Below are positions 16,859 to 25,897 of a stretch of DNA of 64,000 nucleotides, in pieces; position 1 is the first letter of the stretch; each line of letters starts with the position of its first letter. The position numbers were made by a program, and so were the translations under genes. The stretch is from Treponema pectinovorum. GTDB lineage: Bacteria > Spirochaetota > Spirochaetia > Treponematales > Treponemataceae. The stretch is taken from positions 1 to 64,000 of the forward strand of contig NZ_UFQO01000007.1 in the NCBI RefSeq assembly GCF_900497595.1, given 5' to 3'. The notes under the pieces are model-generated. The model was not told the origin of the DNA, searched no databases, and saw only the letters and a program-made list of their open reading frames with translations.

Positions 16859-18353
16859 ATTTTTTATAGATCAGCACGGCTGTGCAAAAAATCAAGTTGA
16901 TGGGGAGATTTTAATCTCTCATCTGACTTCTACAAACGAGTGGATTCAAACTTTTGACCCAGCACAAGCAGATTTGATAATCGTAAATTCCTGTGGCTTT
17001 ATAGAATCCGCAAAAGCTGAATGTTTGAATGCGGTTTTGTCTGCAAGAAAAGACTATCCAAATGCAAAAATCTTGTTGGCAGGTTGTCTTGCAGAACGCT
17101 ATGCAAAAGATTTAGATAAAAGTTTGCCAGAAGCAGACGGATTTTTTGGGAACGGGGAGCTTTCAAATGTTGTGCAGACCGCAAAAGCGGTTATGGAAAA
17201 CAAGCGCCCTGTTCACAAATTTGCTCAAAAAGGAGTTTGTGGAGCACAGAGAAATCTCTTGCTTTCATTTGCAGGAACCGCCTTTGTAAAAATTACGGAA
17301 GGATGCAACAATCGCTGCTCATTTTGTGCAATTCCATTAATTCGCGGTGAATTGCGGTCTCGCCTTGCCACAGAAATTATAGAAGAGATAAAAGAGCTTG
17401 TATCAAAAGGCATTTACGAGATAAATCTTATTGGGCAAGATTTGGCAGCCTATGGAACTGGTTCGGAGGACAATGTTTTTGGAAATGGGCGCACCTATCT
17501 TCCAAATGGAACTCCTGGCTCGGACGCATTTTTAGAGCAAAGCAAGGCAGGAGAATCCGGACTTTGCGCTCTTTTAAAAATGATTTCTTCGATAGATGGC
17601 GAATTTCGTTTAAGGCTTTTGTATATTCATCCAGATCATTTTAACGAAGACATTCTTCCTGTTATAAAAAATGATGAAAGGATTTTGCCTTATTTTGACA
17701 TACCTTTTCAAAGCGGCGATGATAGAATAATTTCTCAAATGCACCGAACTGGAAACAGAAAAGACTACATTGGCATAATCGAAAAAATTCGCTCGTATTT
17801 TCCAGAGGCGGCTATAAGGACAACTTTTTTGGCAGGCTTTCCTGGAGAAACTCAAGATGAGGCACAAAATACTTTGGATTTTTTGAGTGCAGCTCGCACA
17901 GACTGGTCTGGATGCTTTCCTTATTCGAGGGAAGACGATACTCCAGCATACGATTTTAAAAAACAGGTTCCGCATAAAACCGCTCTCTTACGCTCGCAAA
18001 AACTTGTTGCAACTCAAGAAAAAATTACAGAAGAGCGTTTAAAATCTCGCACAGGAAAAGATTACGACGTTTTGATAGAAGAAGTTTTATCAAAAAATGA
18101 AGATTCTCCAAACGAAGGAATTGCGATTGGTCGGGCTTGGTTTCAGGCACCAGAAGTTGACGGAAGCGTTGTTGTAAATTTTGACCGTTCAAATCCAAAG
18201 GAATTGGAGGCTGTTCGTGCAGGTAGACTCGTTCGAGTTCACATAAACAGTGCAGGTTCGGTCGATTTAAATGGCGATTTTGTTGCAGACAGCCCTTTAA
18301 ACAAAAAAATAAAACAGCCTAAACTAGAATTTGCTCAGGAAATAAGTGGTTAA
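16845..18353 (+). CDS. rimO: Ribosomal protein S12 methylthiotransferase RimO
   Basis: A 502-residue radical-SAM enzyme that methylthiolates an aspartate of ribosomal protein S12. The N-terminal MTTase domain holds the auxiliary cluster cysteines C13 (DQHGCAKNQ), C50 (VNSCGF) and C81 (AGCLAER). The radical-SAM cluster is C154-x3-C158-x2-C161 in CNNRCSFCAIP. The C-terminal part has the TRAM-like domain. The DQHGCAKN start distinguishes it from MiaB. A stretch of roughly 35 residues after LIGQDLAAYG (NVFGNGRTYLPNGTPGSDAF) looks like an insertion relative to the usual enzyme. The start overlaps rodZ. Confidence 0.93.
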   Translation: MKSSKFFIDQHGCAKNQVDGEILISHLTSTNEWIQTFDPAQADLIIVNSCGFIESAKAECLNAVLSARKDYPNAKILLAGCLAERYAKDLDKSLPEADGFFGNGELSNVVQTAKAVMENKRPVHKFAQKGVCGAQRNLLLSFAGTAFVKITEGCNNRCSFCAIPLIRGELRSRLATEIIEEIKELVSKGIYEINLIGQDLAAYGTGSEDNVFGNGRTYLPNGTPGSDAFLEQSKAGESGLCALLKMISSIDGEFRLRLLYIHPDHFNEDILPVIKNDERILPYFDIPFQSGDDRIISQMHRTGNRKDYIGIIEKIRSYFPEAAIRTTFLAGFPGETQDEAQNTLDFLSAARTDWSGCFPYSREDDTPAYDFKKQVPHKTALLRSQKLVATQEKITEERLKSRTGKDYDVLIEEVLSKNEDSPNEGIAIGRAWFQAPEVDGSVVVNFDRSNPKELEAVRAGRLVRVHINSAGSVDLNGDFVADSPLNKKIKQPKLEFAQEISG

Positions 18354-18371
18354 TCACTTAATGCAAAGCGG

Positions 18372-20699
18372 ATGGAAGATTACCTTAAAGTATTAAACCC
18401 AGAACAGAGAGAAGCAGTTGAACATGAAGGTTCTCCTCTTTTGATTTTAGCAGGTGCTGGTTCTGGAAAAACTCGCGTAATAACTACAAAAATTGCCTAT
18501 CTAATAGCAGAAAAAAAAGTCGACCCTCGTCAGATTCTTGCTGTAACTTTTACAAAAAAAGCAGCCAACGAGATGCTAGAGCGCGCCATCAATCTAGAAC
18601 CCATGGCAAATTATTCGCAGATAAGAACTTTTCACAGTTTTGGAGCGTGGTTTTTACGATTATATGCGCAAGTTGCAGGAATTTCATCAAATTTTACGGT
18701 TTATGATGACGACGATATGGTAACTTTGGTTGCAAAATCAAATCCTAACTTAACTCGCAATCAGGCTTCGCATTATGCGCACCTTATAAGTCTTTGCAAG
18801 GATTTTTGCATTTTGCCAGATGATGAAGTTAAGTTAAAAGAATTTGAGCCAGATAAGGATTTCCCTCAAATCTACAAAAATTATACAAATCGTTTGCGCG
18901 AAACAGGAAATGTTGACTTTGGCGATTTAATTTTGCTTCCGATGCTGGTTTTGGAGCAAAATGAAGAAGTAAGAAACCGTTTGCAAAATCGCTTTAGAGT
19001 GATAATGGTAGATGAATATCAGGATTCAAACGTTGCTCAATTTCGGCTTTTGCAAACTCTTGCTGGAACAGGAACTTACGTCTGCGTTGTTGGCGACGAT
19101 GACCAAAGCATATATAAATTTCGTGGAGCAGAAATTCAGAACATACTGCAATTTCAAAATCATTTTCCAAATACAAAGATAATCCGTTTGGAAAGCAACT
19201 ATCGTTCATATTCGCAGATTTTAAATGTTGCAGGGGACATTGTAAAAAATAATTCTGGAAGACTCGGTAAAACTTTGCGTGCAGAGCGCGGCGAAGGAAA
19301 AAAGCCTGTGCTGGCATTTTTGCCGAATCAGGATGACGAAGCAAGTTTTTGTGCAGAATTGATTTTAGAAACTCATAAGATGGGAATTCCTTATAGCGAC
19401 TGGGCAATTTTATACAGGACAAATGCGCAGTCGATGGGCTTTGAAGCAGAATTCTTGCGGCAAAAAATCCCTTATACGATTGTGGGCTCGCTCAAATTTT
19501 ACGAGCGGGAAGAAATAAAGGATATGCTTTGCTATCTTGCGTTACTTGCAAATCCAAAGGATGAACTTGCATTCAGACGGATTGTCAATAAACCTGCGCG
19601 AGGAATTGGAGCTACGAGCCAGGAAAAAATCGTGCAGGAATTTAGAAATTCGCTTTACGATGAAAGTTCAGACGGAAAGACAGCAATCGATTATTTAGAG
19701 ACCTGCAAAAAACTTTTGCCAACATTTTCCAAAAAAGCAAATAGCGGACTTTCTGCTTTTATAGATTCTATGGAAATTTTTAAGGAAAAATTAAAAGCGA
19801 ACGATTTAGGAAATGAAGCAAACGAAAAAATTGAAGAAAAACTTTCTGAACTTGCACTTTTAGAAAATCCTTTAGAAAACGAAGCTGAATCGACACATAA
19901 AAACATAAACAAAGTTGAAAATCTTTCTGTGCTGGTGGATTTAATTGCCGAAAAATCTGGTTTAAAGGAACATCATGCAAGCCAGGATGAAATTTCTGGA
20001 ACGCAGCGAGTGTTGAATATTCAAGAACTTTCAAATTACGCAGTTCTTTACAAATGCACAACCCAAGGCTTGCTTGATTTTTTGGAACATATAGAATTGG
20101 ACCGCACCACAGAATCTGAACAGGAAGAAAAAACTGAGCAGGTTACATTGATTACGATTCACAACACAAAGGGGCTTGAGTTTAATAGGGTCGTTATGAC
20201 AGGGATGGAATTTGGCATTTTTCCTCGGCAGGATAAATACGGCGATGAGCTGGAAGAAGAAAGGCGACTTTGCTATGTGGGAATAACTCGGGCAAGAGAA
20301 GAATTGTATTTTACGGCTTGTGCTGTGCGAAGAATGTATGGGCGAGTTGAATATATGATCCCCAGCCCATTTTTGCAGGAAATACAAGCGGACAGGATAA
20401 AAATCATAGGACATATTCCATTTGGGTTTAAGAAAAAAGAAGATTCATCAAATTTTTCTCATAAGGGCGATTATGGAGAACTCGGCTTAAGTCATCCTGA
20501 TACAGAAAGCGATTCTGTAAAACACAAATACAGCCGTGGAACGAAGGTTTACCACGATGATTATGGCTACGGAACGATAACATCCACCCAAACTACACAA
20601 GACGGCGAATTTAAAGTCTTTGTAACTTTTGAAAACGGTAGTTCAAAAACCTTTCTTCCAAAATATCAACCTTCCGCTCTTTTAATCATAAAAGATTAA
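18372..20699 (+). CDS. UvrD/PcrA-type superfamily 1 DNA helicase
   Basis: A 775-residue 3'-5' DNA helicase for repair. Motif Q/I: LNPEQREAVEH and ILAGAGSGKTRV (Walker A 28-34). Motif Ia: AVTFTKKAANEM. Motif II: VIMVDEYQDSN. Motif III: VVGDDDQSIYKFRGA. Motif IV: LESNYRS. Motif V: VTLITIHNTKGLEF. Motif VI: ERRLCYVGITRAREELYFT. The C-terminus has the short domain GTKVYHDDYGYGTI seen in PcrA-like enzymes. It lies 18 bases after rimO, probably in the same transcript. PcrA, UvrD or Rep assignment needs a phylogeny. Confidence 0.92.
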   Translation: MEDYLKVLNPEQREAVEHEGSPLLILAGAGSGKTRVITTKIAYLIAEKKVDPRQILAVTFTKKAANEMLERAINLEPMANYSQIRTFHSFGAWFLRLYAQVAGISSNFTVYDDDDMVTLVAKSNPNLTRNQASHYAHLISLCKDFCILPDDEVKLKEFEPDKDFPQIYKNYTNRLRETGNVDFGDLILLPMLVLEQNEEVRNRLQNRFRVIMVDEYQDSNVAQFRLLQTLAGTGTYVCVVGDDDQSIYKFRGAEIQNILQFQNHFPNTKIIRLESNYRSYSQILNVAGDIVKNNSGRLGKTLRAERGEGKKPVLAFLPNQDDEASFCAELILETHKMGIPYSDWAILYRTNAQSMGFEAEFLRQKIPYTIVGSLKFYEREEIKDMLCYLALLANPKDELAFRRIVNKPARGIGATSQEKIVQEFRNSLYDESSDGKTAIDYLETCKKLLPTFSKKANSGLSAFIDSMEIFKEKLKANDLGNEANEKIEEKLSELALLENPLENEAESTHKNINKVENLSVLVDLIAEKSGLKEHHASQDEISGTQRVLNIQELSNYAVLYKCTTQGLLDFLEHIELDRTTESEQEEKTEQVTLITIHNTKGLEFNRVVMTGMEFGIFPRQDKYGDELEEERRLCYVGITRAREELYFTACAVRRMYGRVEYMIPSPFLQEIQADRIKIIGHIPFGFKKKEDSSNFSHKGDYGELGLSHPDTESDSVKHKYSRGTKVYHDDYGYGTITSTQTTQDGEFKVFVTFENGSSKTFLPKYQPSALLIIKD

Positions 20700-21012
20700 C
20701 AAATTGTATTTATTCATTATTTAAAAAATTGTTTTTTTTAATTTCTCAAAATCATTTTTTTGGCAAAGTCATACAAAATCCTGCATTATAATTCCAAAAT
20801 ATGTCTGATATTTTTCTACATTTTAAATTTTATTAAAAAAACGAACATCCTTTTTTGAAAAATAAAAATTAAACTGTACTATAACAATGTCGTAATTCTC
20901 CAAACTTCTGTATACTTTTTTATATCTACTTTGCATTAAGATTGAATTGTCTTTGATAACGAAAAATTTTAAGACAGCTTTAAAAGTTAAGGAATAAAAA
21001 AGGAGGAAAATC
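20700..21012. other. Non-coding region upstream of the pectate lyase
   Basis: AT-rich, with no reading frame I would support. A strong ribosome binding site AAGGAGG lies just before the pectate lyase ATG. A promoter is expected here, but I cannot pick a convincing -35/-10 pair. Confidence 0.5.
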
Positions 21013-23676
21013 ATGAAAAAATATTTTGATGTTTTAAAAATATTTTTCATAAGTGCAATTTTGGTTTTTGCGATTGGCTGTGCAACGGATTCTGGCGGCG
21101 GTGGTTCAGGCACTCAAACTGGCGGAAATACCAATAACAGCGGGAATATCAATACAAATAATAACAGTAATGCCGGAAACAATAACAATAATGGCAACAC
21201 TGGAAATTCCAGCAATGATAATAACAATAACGGAGGCAGTAACGACAACAATGGTGGCAACTCCGGCAACGATAACAACGGCGGTAATGCTACTGTAATT
21301 CTTGTTTCTTCAATAGAAATTTCTGGAAATGCGACTATCGCAAAAGACGGCTCAATGACATTTACAAAATCAGTTAAGCCTTTAGACGCTGCTAATAAAG
21401 CATTGCTTTGGAATAGTTCCAATGAGGATGTTGCAAAAGTGGATGCTACAGGAAAACTTACTGGTTTGTCAGTTGGAAGCACTACTATAACAGCAACAGC
21501 GACAGACGGAAGTGGCGTTGTTTCAAACTCTTTTGACCTTTCTGTAATAGATAATTCAGCAATTCAAGGGGCTATAACAATAAATAGCGTAAAAGGCTCG
21601 TTTGAAAGCGCTTATGTAGAATGGACACCAGAATCTTCTTGCGATGGTTACAATGTATACATCCAAAAATCTGGAGATTCTTCTTGGACGAAATTGGATT
21701 CTCCTTTGGTTCGCTCATACGCTGCAAGTGCAGGTAGTACAACCGTAGATCACTGGAGAGCAGATGCTGTAGGACTTTCTTCTGGAACGTATCAATTTAA
21801 AATTGTTGGAACTCTTTCTGGAACAGAAACAGGCGCCCAATCTGTTAGTGCGATTGCATCTGTAGAAAATTACGATCGATCAGGTTTTGCCTTTACAGGC
21901 GCAACTACTCCTGGAGCTTACAAAGCAGATGGAACTTTAAAAGACGGCGCAATAGTTATGTATGTCCATAAAGATAATGCTAAAACAATTACTTATGAAA
22001 CAACACGAGGAGGTGGAAGTAAAACCTCTGAAGGCTTACAAGGAATTCTTTCAGAGTCATATTTAAAAAAGATGACTGTTCCTCTTTGCATAAGAATTGT
22101 GGGTACTATTACAAGCGAAGATTTCCCTCAATCTATGTGGGGTTCTAATAAAGAAGGTTTGCAAGTAAAAAACACTTCTGACAAAGGAATTACCATTGAA
22201 GGTATTGGAAACGATGCAACTTTTTGGGGCTTTGGAATTTTGTGCAGAGATAGTAAATATGTAGAACTCCGAAATTTTGCAGTAATGTGCTTTGCAGACG
22301 ATGGAGTTTCTTTGGATACAAATAACCTCTACACTTGGGTTCACAATATGGACTTTTTCTACGGCTCTGTTGGAGGCGATGCTGACCAAGCAAAAGGCGA
22401 CGGCTCATTAGATGTAAAAGGAGATTCTAAATACCAAACATATTCATACAATCACTTTTGGGATTCTGGAAAGATGTCTTTGTGTGGTATGAAAAGCGAA
22501 TCAGGGCCTAACTATATAACTTATCACCACAACTGGTTCGACCATTCTGATTCACGCCATCCTCGCGTAAGGTCGATGAGCGTACACGTATACAACAACT
22601 ACTACGACGGAAACGCAAAATACGGAGCAGGTGCAACAACAGGCAGCAATCTCTTTGTCGAGGGCAACTACTTCCGCAACTGTAAATTCCCAATGCTGTC
22701 TTCTATGCAAGGCAACGACATTTATGCAGGAACTCCTGCTCAAAGCAATGACTATGCAACTTTCTCAAAAGAAGCAGGCGGTTTTATAAAAGCATACAAC
22801 AACAAGATTGTAGACACCATAAATGTAACTTCTTATTGGCCATATAGCGGAACAGGAACAAACATAACAAAGGGTGCAGTTGGTTCAATTCCAAGCGGAA
22901 TCGACACAAAAGTTCAATTTGACGCTTACGAAGTTTCATCAAGAAGCGAAAAAGTGCCAGGCGATGCAGTAACTGTAAACGGCGGTTTTAAATATTCTAA
23001 CTTTGATACTTCTGTAAACTTGGGCGTTAGCGAAAGCGACATAGACGAGCCAGAAGTTGCAAAAGAAAAGGTTATCCTTAATGCAGGAAGGCTTTACGGT
23101 GGAGACTTTGAATGGACTTTTAAAGATAGCGATGACACAAGTTACGATGTTGATACAGCTTTAAAAGCAAAGGTTGTTGGCTATAAGTCAAAGATGATTG
23201 CTGTACAGGGTGGAACTTCAAACTCTGGTAGCGAGAATCCTGGTTCTGGCGAACAGGGTGGTTCAGGAAGCTCTGGCGGTACAGGAGAGCAAGGTGGTTC
23301 TGGGCAGGGAAGTGGCAGTGGCTCAGGCGAACAAGGTGCAACAGCAGGAACAATCATAACCTTTACAGGAAGTGGAACTGCTTCTTCCGCTTCTGTTACA
23401 GGTTCTTGGAAGATAAAAAAGGGTAAATCAATCACTTACAACGGTGTTACCTATGACCACTGCGTAAATATGGAGTCTTCAACAGAAATTAAAATCAATC
23501 TTGCAGCAGAATCAAATGTTACAATAGTTACAGACACTGCTGGCAAAAATATAAAAATTGACAACACTTCTCATGTAACAGGCGCAGACTGCACTGTAAC
23601 TCAAACTCTAACTGCTGGCTTGCATACTATAACAAAAGGCGACAAGTTATTGGTTGGCTGCATAATCGTAAATTAA
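21013..23676 (+). CDS. Surface lipoprotein pectate lyase (PL1-type) with BIG2 and accessory domains
   Basis: An 887-residue secreted enzyme that cleaves polygalacturonate by beta-elimination. The lipobox FAIGC anchors it at Cys23. A Gly/Asn/Ser linker (27-95) is followed by a BIG2 immunoglobulin-like domain (about 97-180, LWNSSNEDVAKVDATGKLTG), then a fibronectin-III-like segment (about 185-285). The parallel beta-helix lyase occupies about 290-700: DGSLDVKGDSKYQTYSYN, YHHNWFDHSDSRHPRVRSMS and VHVYNNYYDG carry the Ca-binding acids and the catalytic Arg pattern of PL1. A Gly/Ser/Glu/Gln linker (about 737-775) joins a C-terminal beta domain of unknown role. The strong AAGGAGG and a terminator mark it as a single-gene unit. 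It suggests growth on pectin. Confidence 0.9.
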   Translation: MKKYFDVLKIFFISAILVFAIGCATDSGGGGSGTQTGGNTNNSGNINTNNNSNAGNNNNNGNTGNSSNDNNNNGGSNDNNGGNSGNDNNGGNATVILVSSIEISGNATIAKDGSMTFTKSVKPLDAANKALLWNSSNEDVAKVDATGKLTGLSVGSTTITATATDGSGVVSNSFDLSVIDNSAIQGAITINSVKGSFESAYVEWTPESSCDGYNVYIQKSGDSSWTKLDSPLVRSYAASAGSTTVDHWRADAVGLSSGTYQFKIVGTLSGTETGAQSVSAIASVENYDRSGFAFTGATTPGAYKADGTLKDGAIVMYVHKDNAKTITYETTRGGGSKTSEGLQGILSESYLKKMTVPLCIRIVGTITSEDFPQSMWGSNKEGLQVKNTSDKGITIEGIGNDATFWGFGILCRDSKYVELRNFAVMCFADDGVSLDTNNLYTWVHNMDFFYGSVGGDADQAKGDGSLDVKGDSKYQTYSYNHFWDSGKMSLCGMKSESGPNYITYHHNWFDHSDSRHPRVRSMSVHVYNNYYDGNAKYGAGATTGSNLFVEGNYFRNCKFPMLSSMQGNDIYAGTPAQSNDYATFSKEAGGFIKAYNNKIVDTINVTSYWPYSGTGTNITKGAVGSIPSGIDTKVQFDAYEVSSRSEKVPGDAVTVNGGFKYSNFDTSVNLGVSESDIDEPEVAKEKVILNAGRLYGGDFEWTFKDSDDTSYDVDTALKAKVVGYKSKMIAVQGGTSNSGSENPGSGEQGGSGSSGGTGEQGGSGQGSGSGSGEQGATAGTIITFTGSGTASSASVTGSWKIKKGKSITYNGVTYDHCVNMESSTEIKINLAAESNVTIVTDTAGKNIKIDNTSHVTGADCTVTQTLTAGLHTITKGDKLLVGCIIVN

Positions 23677-23705
23677 AAAAGTTAAAGATTTTAAATAAAA
23701 AGCAA

Positions 23706-23757
23706 GCGTGTGCATTTTTGGGAACATAAAACTCAAATCCGCACACGCATTTTTTTT
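23706..23757 (+). terminator. Rho-independent terminator of the pectate lyase
   Basis: GCGTGTGC (23706-23713) pairs perfectly with GCACACGC (23741-23748) and is followed by A and eight T. It sits 30 bases after the lyase stop codon. Confidence 0.85.
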
Positions 23758-23880
23758 ATAGTTGAGCGTTTTTTTTATTCAAGCTATCTTCCCCATTCAT
23801 CCGCCCCCACACACATATACGCATCCCCCATGCAAACAATTCATATTCCATAAAACCTTGCTTTTCATTAAAATAACCGT

Positions 23881-24180
23881 ATGAAAACAGTAGACGAGAC
23901 AACTCTTGAAAATCTTTTGCAGTTGAGCAGGCTTTCTCCTGAAAGCACCGAAATGGCGACTCTAAAAAAGCAGGTCGACGAAATCGTTGGATATTTTGAG
24001 ATTCTTTCAAAGTATGACGACTTGGAAAATCCCTACGACGCATATCCTTCAACGAATTCTGAAAATCTTCGCGACGACACGGTTGTTGCAGGTCTTGAAA
24101 TTCCAGATGTAAAGCAGATTACAGATAAATTTATGGACGGCTACTTTCAGGTTCCAAAAGTTTTGGGCGAAGGTGCTTAA
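23881..24180 (+). CDS. gatC: Asp-tRNA(Asn)/Glu-tRNA(Gln) amidotransferase subunit C
   Basis: A 99-residue GatC, which stabilises GatA in the amidotransferase complex that makes Gln-tRNA and/or Asn-tRNA from misacylated precursors. The N-terminal helix LENLLQLSRLSPESTEMATL and the later EILSKYDDLEN and LRDD segments match the family. It is the first gene of gatCAB. No ribosome binding site precedes the ATG, and a TAAAAT element (23869-23874) ends only six bases before it, so the message may be leaderless. A GC-rich repeat separates it from gatA. Confidence 0.92.
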   Translation: MKTVDETTLENLLQLSRLSPESTEMATLKKQVDEIVGYFEILSKYDDLENPYDAYPSTNSENLRDDTVVAGLEIPDVKQITDKFMDGYFQVPKVLGEGA

Positions 24181-24182
24181 AA

Positions 24183-24305
24183 ATATAGGGGCGTTTCGGT
24201 GCGGAAAAATCCGCACCGCCGGGTGTTCCACCCTTCGCTAACGCTCATTGTGACCCGCAAAAGCCAAAATGCGTGCCACAACTTCGGGGTTCCATACCCT
24301 AACGC
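24183..24305. repeat. GC-rich repeat inside the gatCAB operon
   Basis: A GC-rich block between gatC and gatA. It includes a hairpin GGTGCGGAAAAATCCGCACC and, on the minus strand, GGGTATGGAACCCCGAAG, which resembles segments in the blocks at 49443-49551 and 60447-60578. It introduces an in-frame open stretch upstream of gatA, but the true gatA start lies beyond it. Confidence 0.55.
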
Positions 24306-24357
24306 AAAATTTTTTGTTCGCAAATCAATGCGATTCAAAATAAAAATAGGAAACTAT

Positions 24358-25863
24358 ATGTACACTACAATCGAAGAAACGATTAACGCATTAAAAACTG
24401 CAAAGACAACTTCAACCGCATTGGTTCAATATTCAATAGAAAATTTTGAAAAAGACAAAGGTTCAGAAAAACCGCTCAATGCATTTTTAGAAATTTACGA
24501 CGACGTTCTTGCACTTGCAGGCGATGCCGACAAAAAAATCCAGGATGCAATCAAAGCTGGCAATGTGGATTCCCTCTTTGAAAAATATCCACTTTTAGGA
24601 ATTCCATTTGCAAACAAAGATAACATTTCTGTAAAAGGCAAAAAACTTACCTGCTCTTCAAAAATTTTACAAGGCTACAAGGCGCCTTACAATGCAACTG
24701 TAATAAATCGTTTAAAGGACGCAGGTGCAATCCCACTTTGCAGGTGCAATCAGGACGAATTTGCGATGGGTTCTTCGACAGAATATTCTGTTTATGGTCC
24801 TACAAGGAATCCTATAAATCGCGACTATGTTTCAGGGGGTTCTTCTGGTGGCTCTTGTGCAGCGGTCAGCGCAAATCAGGCGCTTTTTGCTTTGGGAACA
24901 GAAACTGGAGGTTCAGTTCGTTTGCCTGCAAGTTACTGCGGAGTTTACGGTTTTAAACCAACTTACGGAGTTTTAAGCCGCTGGGGCGTAGTCGCTTATG
25001 GTTCTTCACTGGACCAGGTGGGAATCGTTGCACACAATCCAAAAGACATTGCAAAATCGCTTTCTGTTATGGCAGGTGTAGATTTTTACGACGACACTTC
25101 TAGTGACCTTACAGATTTTCAAAAATTAAGAGATTTAAAAGCACAAGATGTTTCAAAATTAAAGATTGCTGTTCCAAAACAGTTTGAACACGCCAAGGGC
25201 ATGGATAAAGATGTTGCAAAGGTTTTTGAAGATGTAAAATCGTGGTTTTTATCCAAAGGAGCAAAAATCGAAGTTGTAGACCTTCCGATTTTGGATGCTT
25301 CAATCGCTTCATACTATGTAATAGCGCTTTCGGAGGCTGCGTCAAATTTGAGCCGCTTTGATGGAATTCGCTACGGAAACCGCGTGGACGAAGGTGGTGG
25401 ATACGATAAACTTTACATCGATACTCGCTCACAAGGCTTTGGCGAAGAAGTAAAACGCCGCATAATAATAGGTAATTATGTGCTTTCGGAACAATTTTCT
25501 GGCCAAACATACAAAAAAGGAATGAGCGTTCGCGCTCGCATACAGAGAGAAGTTGCAAAACTTTTTGAAAGTTACGATTTAATCCTTTGCCCAACTTGCC
25601 CAACACCTTCTTTTAAATTAGGCGAAAAAGTTGACGACCCTCTTGCTATGTATTTGAGCGATTTGTTTACAACTTTTGTAAACCTTGCACGCATACCTTC
25701 AATCTCTGTTCCAGCAGGATTCACTTCAAAAGAAAGTTCATCACCTCTTATGCCAGTGGGTATTCAATTTATAGGGAAGATGTTTGATGAATTAAAAGTT
25801 TTGCAGACCGCACAGGCCTGGGAAGAAGAGCACAAGGGTTGTGGCGTTCCTGTAAAGGAATAG
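24358..25863 (+). CDS. gatA: Asp-tRNA(Asn)/Glu-tRNA(Gln) amidotransferase subunit A
   Basis: A 502-residue amidase subunit that releases ammonia from glutamine for transamidation. The Ser-cisSer-Lys triad is visible: K87 in FANKDNIS, S162 in the GGSSGGS segment, and S186 in TETGGSVRLPA, with spacings of 75 and 24 as in characterised GatA. The length is normal. I placed the start at the ATG following AATAGGAAACT; the frame stays open upstream, but that stretch is the GC-rich repeat and codes an untypical extension. gatB starts 34 bases after gatA. Confidence 0.95.
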   Translation: MYTTIEETINALKTAKTTSTALVQYSIENFEKDKGSEKPLNAFLEIYDDVLALAGDADKKIQDAIKAGNVDSLFEKYPLLGIPFANKDNISVKGKKLTCSSKILQGYKAPYNATVINRLKDAGAIPLCRCNQDEFAMGSSTEYSVYGPTRNPINRDYVSGGSSGGSCAAVSANQALFALGTETGGSVRLPASYCGVYGFKPTYGVLSRWGVVAYGSSLDQVGIVAHNPKDIAKSLSVMAGVDFYDDTSSDLTDFQKLRDLKAQDVSKLKIAVPKQFEHAKGMDKDVAKVFEDVKSWFLSKGAKIEVVDLPILDASIASYYVIALSEAASNLSRFDGIRYGNRVDEGGGYDKLYIDTRSQGFGEEVKRRIIIGNYVLSEQFSGQTYKKGMSVRARIQREVAKLFESYDLILCPTCPTPSFKLGEKVDDPLAMYLSDLFTTFVNLARIPSISVPAGFTSKESSSPLMPVGIQFIGKMFDELKVLQTAQAWEEEHKGCGVPVKE

Positions 25864-25897
25864 TTTTTATTACTGCGGATAAAATTTGGAGAAAAAC

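Noticed and set aside
21053-21298. Open frame in the Asn/Gly-linker part of the pectate lyase
   Set aside because: It is a frame shadow of a low-complexity AAT/AAC/GGC-rich linker; the main frame has lipobox and domains.
24199-24357. N-terminal extension of gatA
   Set aside because: It is encoded by the GC-rich repeat; the family N-terminus and ribosome binding site place the start at 24358.
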